Source: Chlorella sorokiniana (lineage: Eukaryota > Chlorophyta > Trebouxiophyceae > Chlorellales > Chlorellaceae). From it: DNA of 64,000 bases. The first letter of the stretch is position 1; each line of letters begins with the position of its first letter. A program made the position numbers and the translations under genes. Under the pieces are notes generated by a model that saw nothing but the letters and a program-made list of their open reading frames with translations, was not told the origin of the DNA and did not search any database. Positions 21,919 to 32,100 of this stretch are shown in pieces. The stretch lies in the NCBI GenBank assembly GCA_025917655.1, contig CP084619.1:1-64000 (forward strand). Reading direction: 5' to 3'.

Positions 21919-23429
21919 ATGGTCAAACCACTCTTGGTGTGCCTGGCGTTGGTTTTCTTGGCGGCTGGTAAGAGTGTCGGAGCAGTTGACGTGTGGCTCT
22001 GCACGCAAGTGCCTAGCTGTGACGGGCTGGGTGCCCAGAGCATTGTGCACCACGTGGTGCACTTCAGCCAGCAATGAAATGGCTTTGAACTGCCCTGCTC
22101 GCAGGCGCAGATGCCCGTGTAAGCCTGGGTGTCAGGTGGATTCGCTTGGTGGGCCGGGAGGTTTGCGCAGTGAAGAATGGGCTCCGTAAGCCTGCCGCAC
22201 ATCCTTGCGTATGCGTGCAAGCATCCGAATGTTCTTGTTGCCAAAGCTCATGAGCTGTTGTTGTGAAGGTTCAAAACATACCATCTGCTGTGTGTCGTGC
22301 ATGCATGGCTGGCTTGATGTTGACTAGAAAACCACAGGCCAGGGTTTGAGCCTGATGATCCCCCTTCCATGCAGGCTGGCTCGGCGCGCGGTATTGCTAT
22401 GAGCCCAGGTGAGCAAATGGCAGAAAATGAAATGTGTTTGTGCATCTGCAGAGCGTGGCCCGCTGTTTGCCGACCGACAGCGCGCAGACTTGGTGCTGTA
22501 TTCCCTCTGATTGCAGAGCAAACGGGAAGTTGCTGCTGTGGGGGCTGCCGGTGGGCTGAGAAGCACATGGAGTGTGACGGCCCCGCTGGCCACCAGCACG
22601 CCGGCAACCTTACACGATGTGCCTCTCGTGTTCCAGGTGCGTCTCCTTTGCACTTGCTGTAATGCGCATTGTGGGGATCTCGTGAGAGCGTGAGGGGTAG
22701 CATGCTGTTGAGAGTAGCTTTGCGGCGCACCTGCGTGGTCCATGCCATACTTGCACGCCCTTCAATGCAGCTGCTGGGCCGCGCTCGGCAATGCCCAGTC
22801 GCAGCTACCTTTCTGCTTCTACCACATGCGGCAATACCAGCCTGGCCATGGGGCCTGTCAGTGGCTCCCAGTGGGTGCTGCAGCGCAGTCAGACCGTGCC
22901 GGGAGCATTCCTCATCCAGTTCATGGTGAGAGCCATGAAAAGGCCCTCAGGCCCCCACCAGTTCCAGGCTCGCTGCTCTGACCACTTGTCGCTTGCGACA
23001 TTCGTGGCTGCCCTGCCATGATCAGTAATGGATTGGGACTTTGTTGCTGGCTGATGGGCGAAAGCAATCTTTCCCCATAAGAATCTGCCGTTCGGGGCGC
23101 CAGAATTGACTGCTTGTGTTTTAACTCAACTCTAGCCGAGTGCTGCTTGCAGCCCGGGCCGTTTTCCTCGCCCTTTAGTGCTGGCCCCTTCTTGTGCAGG
23201 CGCGCAACGGCTGCCCCGTCAGCTTCCTGGGAGCGGCCGAGGCCAGGAGCCAGGCGGATTGTGCAGACCCAAGTGAGCGGCTGTGTGTTGCAGCAGTATT
23301 CGATTGATCAATCAATCATGTACGGCACGATGCACGCATTTTTGGCTTGCAAGCTTGCTGCTGCTGCTGCTGCTGCGCCCGGCAGCAACTCAACGGGGCG
23401 GCCCAATCTACACCATCGTGCTGCATTAA
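21919..23429 (+). CDS. Small secreted cysteine-rich protein, family unknown
   Basis: The ATG at 21919 opens MVKPLLVCLALVFLAAG, a clear signal peptide, with exon 1 ending at 21967 before GTAAGA. A phase-consistent chain of six exons can be read: 21919-21967, 22105-22185 (ADARVSLGVRWIRLVGREV), 22517-22636 (Cys-rich), 22771-22925 (TTCGNTSLAMGPVSGSQWVL and TVPGAFLIQFM), 23200-23272 (ARNGCPVSFLGAAEARSQAD) and 23386-23429 (ending GGPIYTIVLH, TAA). The total is 522 nt, 173 residues. Each exon keeps frame across GT-AG borders, which supports the model, although exon 3 could be read in another frame if its borders differ. I recognise no family. Extracellular or wall location is inferred from the signal peptide. 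It lies upstream of, and on the same strand as, the second PA14 gene. Confidence 0.5.
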
Positions 23430-23904
23430 GGCTTCAAGGCACTACCGTTGCCGTTGCCAATAAATGCTTGTTGTGCGAGCAGGGTTGCGCTTGTATCCAA
23501 GAACAGCGGCCCTGACATCCTTCTGCACTGGAGACTGGACATGCCTCCACATGCTAGGAGCTCGCCGCCACCCAAGACGCGTGAGATGCCACGCCGCGTT
23601 GCTCTGCCTTGCGATCCTCATATATATTGTGCGCTCTCTCTGTTCTTGTTGCAACACCGTACGTCCCTGAAGATTGCTCATTCTGGTAGGGCAACGCCCG
23701 CCCGAACTACACCCAAACCTAAACCCTCATTCCCTATTCTTGGGTCCACCCAGTCCACCTCTGGAATCCCCCTGCGTGCAAGCCTTGTAGCCGTGAAGTT
23801 GTACCTGCTGTTGTTTTTCTAGTTATGCGTTGCAGCTGCACTATTTTGTCAGTAGCGTGCATATGGGTTGCCCTAGCCGAGCCATTGTGTCTTCAAGTGT
23901 GCAG
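23430..23904. other. Gap before the second PA14 gene
   Basis: Presumed 3' flank of the secreted-protein gene and 5' region of the next gene. An ATG at 23825 opens MRCSCTILSVACIWVALA, which looks like a signal peptide, but none of its possible donors joins the proline-rich exon at 23905 in phase. A short ACCCAAACCTAAACCC telomere-like stretch is at 23710-23727. Confidence 0.45.
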
Positions 23905-26900
23905 GCCCCCGTCCGCCGCCGCCAAAGCCCCGTCCTCGCGCCCAAAGGCCCAAGCCCCCGACCCCTAGGCCCCGCCCGCCGCCGCCAAAGCCCCGCCCGC
24001 CGACGCCAAAGCCCCGCCCGCCGACGCCAAAGCCCCGTCCGCCACCGCCAAAGCCCCGCCCGCCGACGCCAAAGCCCCGCCCGCCGACGCCAAAGCCCCG
24101 TCCGCCGCCGCCAAAGCCCCGCCCGCCGCCGCCAAAGCCCCGTCCGCCGACGCCAGGCCCCTACTCTAAGTGAGCAATGCCAATTGCAGCGCAAGTTATT
24201 CAGGGCCATAGTATTCTAGTGAGTGAAAGGTTATTGTGGTTGTTCCTTTGGTTTGCCCTGCAGACCACCCGTCAGCCCGCCACCACCCTCTCCTCCTCCG
24301 CCCTCCCCGCCACCCGTCAGCCCGCCACCACCCTCTCCTCCTCCGCCCTCCCCGCCACCACTCAGCCCGCCACCACCCTCTCCTCCTCCGCCCTCCCCAC
24401 CACCACTCAGCCCGCCACCACCCTCTCCTCCTCCGCCCTCCCCGCCACCACTCAGCCCGCCACCACCCTCTCCTCCTCCGCCCTCCCCACCACCACTCAG
24501 CCCGCCACCACCCTCTCCTCCTCCGCCCTCCCCACCACCACTCAGCCCGCCACCACCCTCTCCTCCTCCGCCCTCCCCACCACAACTCAGCCTGCCACCA
24601 CCCTCTCCTCCTCCGCCCTCCCCATCACCACCCAGCCCGCCTCTGCCCCCACCGCCTCCTCCTTGCAGTGCCCCTAAAGCAACCAAGTCAGTGATCGTTG
24701 CATCAAAATCTTTCGCAACATCGCAACTCAAATTATGTTTCCGTTGTTGTTGCGGGCAATCCTACTTGCAGTTGGCCGGCATACTCGTCCTTGATAATGG
24801 CGCTGGATCCAGAAAACATCCAGGTTTTCGATGGTAGCGAATTGATATCTGGAGAACTAAGCCCCGATGGTGACTTGGTGGACAGCCATGCATACATGCT
24901 CTTCTGATAAATCTTGCTAATTCTTTCAATTGAGAGGCCTATCAAGAAATAAGTTGTGGGCGAAGCCCTTTGTCGTGCCATTGCCATCTACCTTGCATTG
25001 GCTGCCCTTCTTGATGACGCTGGAAGGCACACTTCTCCTATTTCCAACTTGTCGCCATTGTCCCTAGCGCCCGGCGTGCAGGTGCGACCAAGGCCCGTTG
25101 GACCAACAATTCTTAGCCTATCGTCTCGTGCGCAACATCACCGCTCAAGGCGCAAGAATGGACTTTCCTGGGAATGTGGAGTTTGGCGTAATCAATCGGG
25201 ATGGATCGCTGCTCGAATTGGATCCTTACTGGTTTTCAGGTAGGCCGGTTTCTCAGGCCACCACTGGGGGCTTTTGCGGCCTTCACCTCACATCAGAGTT
25301 GCCGTCTCATCGGCATCCAATGCCGTACGGTTCAAATGTTTCTCTAGACAGCGATGCTAATAGAGTCTGCTGTGTCTGCCAGGTGCGATGTGGTTGAGAT
25401 TCGATAATGCGGCGTTGGAGCATCCCGACTCATTAGGTCTCTTTCAAGCAACGATGTTCAACGTCACATCGCCTGTCACTGACCAGGACATATAGTAAGC
25501 TTATCGTGCTTCGCCAATGCATCCTATATCCTAATTTACCTACCGGGTGCCCACAAATGTGCAGTTTTCCAACTTTGGGAAATTTCAAGTATGTCTGAAC
25601 TGCCCCTTCGCATGTCTCGGACTCCGTCCTATTCACTCCCAATCAACGCATCCAATTGCTGGCACCTCTGGGATGTGAGCACGCGCTGATTGCGGTGTGT
25701 TGACGGCCATGTGAAAACACCCTGATTGCGTGCTCTGAGCCTTTTTAGCTTCATCCTCAGGCATGACGGCCATCAGCCTCTTGTCATGTATTTTCTTGCA
25801 GTCACGATATCGCCCACCGCTTTGAAGATCTACTACAATGGACAGTTCTTTGCAAACACACCAGTTTAGATCATTGGTGCCCATATCTGAGTAAGATCAC
25901 TTTTTCACACAAATTGCATAATAATTGGCCTTCAGGAAAGTAACCTTCCTTCACTTGCGGACTCTCGGCTGCGCTAGGCGCTATTCGTTCGATGATGTAT
26001 CGCAATAGTGAGAGCGACGGTAACAACGTCAACGTCATTCCGGGCTCACCTGGCAGCTTAGGACCTGCCGCATTCTGGAGGAAGGAGCTGTCATGTACTT
26101 TGACGCATGGCCGTGCTTGCATGCATGCTGAAAGGCATAGCAACATGTTGATGCACCGCGTAATCCCCCAACCATGCACAGGCGTCGAGATGCAAGCCAT
26201 GTACCAACGAGATGTGGCTCGGTTCGGCGGCAACCTGTGCGTGGACGATTATATCAGCCAACTTCCTTCTTCACCCTATTGTGATGCACCGGCCTCCTTT
26301 CCAACCTGTTATCCTGCATCAACCTCCCCGTGAGTTGTACTTATGGACGCTGACCTCTGAATCTACTTGAATGCGATTTCATGTGTGTTGCAGGTCCTCC
26401 GGCCTAAGGATGCACCTATACAGCTACACTCCATCCTCCATAGAGCTGCCTGATTTTGACACCCTTGGAGACAGCATGTTGTTTGAAAAGAACGTGACTG
26501 GGTTGTATTGTCCTGCTCGTATTGGCGGTGACTGCCTGGTCCACCCAAACGGCACATCGTACCGGAGCAACGTGGCTGCCTTGGTAAGCGCATGTCCGGG
26601 CACATGGCAACTGCTCTTGAGGACTCGCAACGCATCGTACTGTGATGCGTACATTGGGTGGCCTGCGTTTCCTTTTAGTGCGGCAACTCGCTGGAGTTGA
26701 ATGCCTTGATCTCTTGTAGTGGGGCGCTATGTGGTGGGCGCTGCCCGCTTCCACGCTCATTCTTGCAGTTCTTTGGTGAGTTGCTTGTACCTATGAATGG
26801 TGCATGGACTTTCTTTCTCGACTCCGACGACGGATCCAGACTTGTGGTGGATGGAGTCGAGCGAGTGTGGGTGAACAGAGCACAAGCAAACTCAAACTCC

Positions 26901-27282
26901 TCCACCACAACCTTGAATGCCGGCTGGCAACCCATCAGGTACGAGTAGAACCTGGCATGCATCTCCAGATTCTGATGCACTTGCCCACAAGCCCGAATGA
27001 ACCCAATGGAGGTGCAGAGTGGAGTATATCCAGATAGACGGTGATGCACAGTTGATCTTGGAATGGTCAGGGTGAGACCGAGCAACAAGGAAGCTTGCCT
27101 CCGCCGTCCAGCATCTTCACTCCACAACTTTTCATGCAGCAAGCACCATTTGCCCATCACATGGTTTTGTCCCTCTTGCATGGGGCCTCGGCAGCTCAGT
27201 CTGCACCGCTAAGTGTTCTTGCAGGCCTGGCATGGGTCGACAACGGATACCAGGAGAGAGTTTGCGGCGTGTAGTCGTGTGA
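23905..27282 (+). CDS. Proline-rich extracellular protein with a PA14 domain (paralogue of the 4.6-7.7 kb gene)
   Basis: The stalk exon 23905-24169 encodes RPPTPKPRPPPPKP repeats and joins in phase to 24264, which continues as PPVSPPPPSPPPPSPPP repeats to about 24680. A middle part has exons reading DQGPLDQQFLAYRLVRNIT then FPGNVEFGVINRDG (about 25083-25241) and AMWLRFDNAALEHP then LFQATMFNVTSPV (25391-25492), whose fold I do not recognise. Phase-consistent reading continues to about 25979-26332. The PA14 exons are clear: 26394-26583 (SGLRMHLYSYTP, ELPDFDTLGDSMLFE), 26769-26938 (FFGELLVPMNGAWTF, DSDDGSRLVVDG), 27018-27071 (VEYIQIDGDAQLILEWSG) and 27225-27282 (PGMGRQRIPG, stop at 27280-27282). 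Intron positions match the two PA14 units of the other gene, but donors here are all GT. The 5' end is unresolved and the middle could belong to a separate gene. Confidence 0.72.
24264..24660 (+). repeat. Coding repeat of 60-bp units, SPPPPSPPPPSPPPL
   Basis: Near-identical 60-base units (CTCAGCCCGCCACCACCCTC...) are repeated six to seven times, coding SPPPPSPPPPSPPPL-type hydroxyproline-rich stalk. The last units drift. The uniformity suggests recent unit expansion. Confidence 0.9.
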
Positions 27283-27768
27283 TTGAAGTCCAGCTGCAAC
27301 ACGTTTGTGCTGCAGCTACGGAGAAGCGGTATAGCAGATATTTTAGCTTTGAGCAGAGCTTGCTGTTTGTCACAGGTTCTTTTGCTGGGCTGCCTCTCCA
27401 GTTTGAGTGTTGTTTCAGGCAGCCGAAGTTACAGTCACAATGCGGCATAACAGGGACCTTCGCCCCATTTGTTTCAGCTATCATCTTTGTGAACGTATCC
27501 TTGCAAACCTTTTTCAGGCTGACGTTGCATTCCTCCCCGTATCAAGGTTCCGCTTCTGTGTGCCAAGAAAGTCGTGGACATGTTGCATAGAAGAGGAATT
27601 CCAAACCATGTAGCAGGGTGTTCAGAGGTTCAAGCCGCAGAGGACAGTTTAGCTGCTGGAACTCGAAGTAGGCTCACGGTGCCCTTCGACTGTGCCACAC
27701 TGGCTGCATCCTTTACCCTTGCGTGTACGTGCATGGTCTAAGAATATAGAGAGCCCATGGAAAGATTG
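27283..27768. other. Intergenic between the PA14 gene and the PKS 3' end
   Basis: No domain or splice-supported gene seen. It separates the plus-strand PA14 gene from the minus-strand PKS, so the genes converge. Confidence 0.5.
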
Positions 27769-27962
27769 TGTAGTGCATGGAGATTGTGTAGTGCAGGGAC
27801 TCCAGGGAACAAATACTGCTACGCAGACAAAAGCAGGGGCGACGCATCTGCAGCTGGCACCGCCAGGCAGCCCGCCCCACGCCCGCCGCCGCCGCCGGTA
27901 CATGTGAACTCAGCAGGCCACGCAGCAGGCTGCAACTGTTGCCCGTCGACTCCGGCTGCGTC

Positions 27963-29103
27963 TCAGGACCACCTGTCCAGTTTCAGCATCCACACGCCCT
28001 CATCGGCATCGTAGTGCACAAAGACGCCGCCCAGGCGCGCCGACGTCTCCAGAAGCGTGCCCCTGAACGCGTCCACCGTGCGGCGGTCGTGCCGCTGCCG
28101 CACAGCCATGCGGCGGAAGGTCAGCAGCGCGGGCTGGTTCAGGCCCTGGCCGGGCGGCGGCAGCGCACGCCTGCTGCTCATCAGCACCGCCGTCGTGCGC
28201 TGCCCCGCCGCCGCAAGGCCCAGCACGCGGCGGGTCGAGGCGTCGCCGCCGCCGCCGCCGTCGTGCGTGGAAGCCACATCACGCAGCCTCTCAGCCCCCT
28301 GCTGCGCACCCGCCGCAAGCTGCCGCTGTGGCTGCGGGGGCGGCAGGGCGGGGGCGCAGCGCCGCCGGGCGGCCGCCGCAGCATCAGCCGCACGTGGCCC
28401 TCCACCTGGCGGCGGGGCGGGTAGAGCTGCATGCTGCCGCGCTCGATGCTCACTACGCTGTCAAGATCCACACCCAGCAGGTCGACTGCGGGCGGTCGGG
28501 AGGCAGGCACGGAGGGGCGGCAAGGCGTGAACAGGTGGTGGCCCGGATGGGTGGCTGGGTGCTGGCCATGCGCGGCTGAGCAGCAGCAGCAGCACCATCA
28601 GCAGCTGGGGGCGGCAGCCCTGGGCGGGAGGGCTGCTGCACAGCTGGCTGACCGCACACTTCAGCACCAATGCACCCACGTTCAACGGACGGCCCATGCA
28701 CGCGCTCCCCCTGCCCCCTCCACCGCTCGGCACCACGACAACACACGCAGAGGCAGCCGGCTCACCCGGGTACAGGAAGCAAATTTCTCCCAGCTGTCGC
28801 CGCCCCACCACAAAGCGGTGCACGCGGGTCAGCTGCTCGTCACTCATGCGCTGCAGCCGCGCCAGACTTGGCTCCTGCGCAGGAGGGAGGGGCAGGTGGA
28901 GCGGTGTGATGGGTGATCAGGGTGCCCAAGCGTACAGAGGGTGCGAGGAAAGGTGTCAGTCTGCCGGCGGCGCAGGCTACGGCCACATTCTACGGGCTTC
29001 GGAGGCGTCAGTCTGGGGGAGAGCAAGCACACACAGCGTGCTCTCCCTGCCAGCTCACCGTGAAGTAGCCAGGCAGGGTGAGCCGCGGCGCGTTCTTGTT
29101 CAC
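27963..29103 (-). other. S59 (Nup98-type autoproteolytic) domain at the PKS C-terminus
   Basis: Exons 29509-29059, 28874-28766 and 28485-27963 splice in phase. The first carries the end of ACP-b ([19 protein letters not shown]), then an acidic and Gln-rich linker ([19 protein letters not shown]) and [14 protein letters not shown]. The second gives [20 protein letters not shown]. The third gives [20 protein letters not shown], an insert of about 70 residues, [19 protein letters not shown] and the end [10 protein letters not shown]-stop. In Nup98 this fold cleaves itself before Ser in His-Phe-Ser and then holds the cleaved tail; it also docks partners. Here the triad reads Arg-Trp-Ser and Ser is the last residue, so cleavage is doubtful and a docking role is more likely. 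A one-base deletion relative to copy A near 28350 breaks the frame in the insert. Confidence 0.85.
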
Positions 29104-32100
29104 CGGCAGCGCCAGCAGGCGGGGCGGCAGCTGCACAGCAGGCGCGGGCTCGTGTGCAGCTGCTGCTGCAGCCGAAACCGCCGCAGCCTCCGTCGCCGCA
29201 TTGGGCTTCCGTTGCTCGTAGTCTGATGAGCTGGAGCGCCGCGGAGCCGAGCGGGCACCACTGGCCTGCTGCCGCTGCTGCTGCTGCTGCGCTTTGACGT
29301 TGTCCTCCTCCTCCTCCTCTGCTCCTTCTCCCGAGCTGCAGCTGCCTTCCTCCTCGCTGGTCGCAGCAGCCTCGGCAGCGCCGGCGGCAGGATCGGCGGG
29401 CTGCGGCGCCAGCGCCGCATCGGCCACCTGCCCCGTCAGCCACGCTGCCAGCTGCTCCACAGACGGGTAGTCGAAGAGGGCGGTGGAGGGCAGCCGCACG
29501 CTCAGCGCGCTGCAACAGGGGGAAGGGGGCAGCATGTCATAACCAGAGCTGAGCTGTGGGGGTTACTGGCGCCGCTGGCGGCCATGCAGCGCTCGCAGCA
29601 ACAACCCTCCAGCCCAGCAGCTGCCGCCGTTTGCCCGCATCCCCCCCCCCCCCCGTGCGCGCACACACACACACACACACATGCCCACTACCACCACCAT
29701 CACACACACACCCACACGCACCTGCCCAGCTCCTTGCGCAGCTCCTCAGCACCCAGCGAGTCCAGCCCCGCAGCCATGAGCGGCGCATCGGCCGCCACGG
29801 CAGCACCCTGCATCACGCGAGACACACAGGCCTCCACCTGCGGCAGGGGACAGACATGGGACAGCTTGCGTGAGTGGGGTGCAGGCAGGGAGGTGGGGCG
29901 TAGCCAAATCAGGACAGCAGGGCGAGAGCGCAGACAGCCACCATGCAGAAGGGGAGGGGGCACCAGCAAAGGACTAGCCGCCAGCAGCAAGCAAGGATTG
30001 GACGCTAAAGAAGACGGCCTCCACCCACCACGGCAGTCACAAGCTCCAGCTTGCGCTCCGGGCTCAGCGTCTGCGGCGGCGGCGGCGCTGCCACGCCGGC
30101 CACCCCCGATTGCTGCCCGCCCGCCGACCGGAGCTGCGCTGCCCGCGCTGCCCCCGCCGCGGCGCCCCCGCTGCCACGGGGCCCCTGCCGCCGGCCGCGC
30201 CTCTGCTGCCTCCGCCTCTGCCTCTGCACCTTGCTCTGCCGCAGGCTCTGCCGGGGCTGGGAGCAGGCTGACGACGTGTTGCGCGATCTGTAGCACCGAG
30301 GGGTGATCGAAAACCAGGGTGGGGGGCAGGGCGAGGCCGGTCAGCGCCGACACCTCACGCCGCACCTCCTCCGCACCTGCATGAAGGTGGGTGGTGGGTG
30401 GGTGGTGTGTGTGGGGGGGGGGGAGGGGGACTTTAGCAGAGATTGTCAAAACGAGGAGAGCCGGCAGGTCTGCCGCCAGGCCCAGCCCAACAGCGGCCCA
30501 CACACAAGCAAGCGGCACGGCGTGCTGCCAGCTGGCGTGGGTGTGCGCCGCCGTGCAAGCAGCGAGCAGGGCTTGCCGCCTGTGCGCATCTCGTCCCAGC
30601 CTGGCATGGCACAGGCATGCCCAGCCTGCCATCCCGACCCACACACTCCACCCACCAAGCGAGTTGAGGCCCGCCGCCATCAGCGGCTCGTCAGGCGCCG
30701 CCGCCCGGCCGAGCGAGTGCGCCACCAGCGCCGCCACCCGCTCGCCGAAATAAGCCACGCGCCCGTCTGGCGCCAGGGCGGCCCAGGCGGGCCGCGGCGC
30801 AGCCGCTGCTTGAGGCTTCTGCACCTTTGCCGCCGGTTGGCGCTCCAGCTTTCCGTTGCCATGTGCCAGCCACACCGCCACGCTGCCGTCTGCGGCGGCG
30901 TCGGCGGCGGCGCTCGCCTCTTCCTGCCCAGGGGCCGCCGCTGCCACGGCCGCCATCTCGGCATAAAAGGGCTTGCGCTGCCGCCCCGCCACCAGCAGGC
31001 GCTCCCAGGCCAGCGCGGCTGCCATGAGGGGCCGCCGCCGCCGCTGCCCGCCGCCAACACGACTGCTGCCTCCAATGCGGCCAGCCCGTGCGCTGCCGGG
31101 ATCGCCGCAATGCCCAACCGGCGCAGGTGCGCTGCGACGGCGGCATCCGCCGCCGCCATGCCCGCGCCGCCCCACGCCCCCAAGCGACGCTCGCCGCTGG
31201 CATCCCGCGCTGCTGCCACCCAGCGGCAGCAGCATCCAGCGCCGCGTTGGCCGCCGCGTAGTTGGCCTGGCCGGCGCTGCCCAGCAGGCCGGCGATGCTG
31301 CTGAACAGCTGCAGGCTGCCCAGGGGGCGCCAGCAACAAAGCGCGCCGCCAGGCTGCGTGCCGCCGTCGCTTTGGGGGAGATGGCGGCCCGCAGGCTGGC
31401 AGCCGTCGTGTTGGCCAGACGGGCATCCTGCAGCAAGCAAGCAGGGGCGTCAGCGGGGCTTATTAAACTCTTGGAAAACTTGTATGGACAACAATCAACA
31501 GGCACGCTTGCTGCCATGATCCACCGCAGCAGCCCGCAGCAGCAGCTCTCCCACCCTCAGGACGCCAGCCGCATGCACCACCCTGCCGACGCGAGCGCCG
31601 CCGCCGTTGAGCCCCGCCGCCAGCCCCGCAGCATCCGCCCCTGCCGCAGCGTCGCACTTGCACACGGCCAGCAGCGCTGTGCTGCCGTGCGCAACGGCGG
31701 CGCGCCAGCTGGCTCCCAGCCCGGCCTCCAGCGCAGCCAGGTCGACCCTACGGCCTAGCAGCAGCAGATGCGGTGGAAGCTGGCCGGCAGCTGCCCCAGC
31801 CGCCAGCTGCTGCGCTGCCAGCAGCAGCCCCAGCGCCCCCAAGCCGCCGGTGACGACGGTGGCGCCAGCTGACTTTGGCGCAGCGTGGCTGCGGCTGGTC
31901 GGCGCCGCCGCTGCGGCGGGCAGCAAGCGGGGCGCCAGGTAAGCGCCGCCCGCCAGGCACGGTCCAAACACGTCTTTGAACGGCAGTGGCGGTACCACAC
32001 TGCCCGCTGCTTGCTGCGGCAGAGCCGTGCTGTGGTCCCAACGCAGCTCAGCAGCCTCCAGAGCAGCCACCCTGGCCAGCCCTGCCAGCATGCCGGCACG

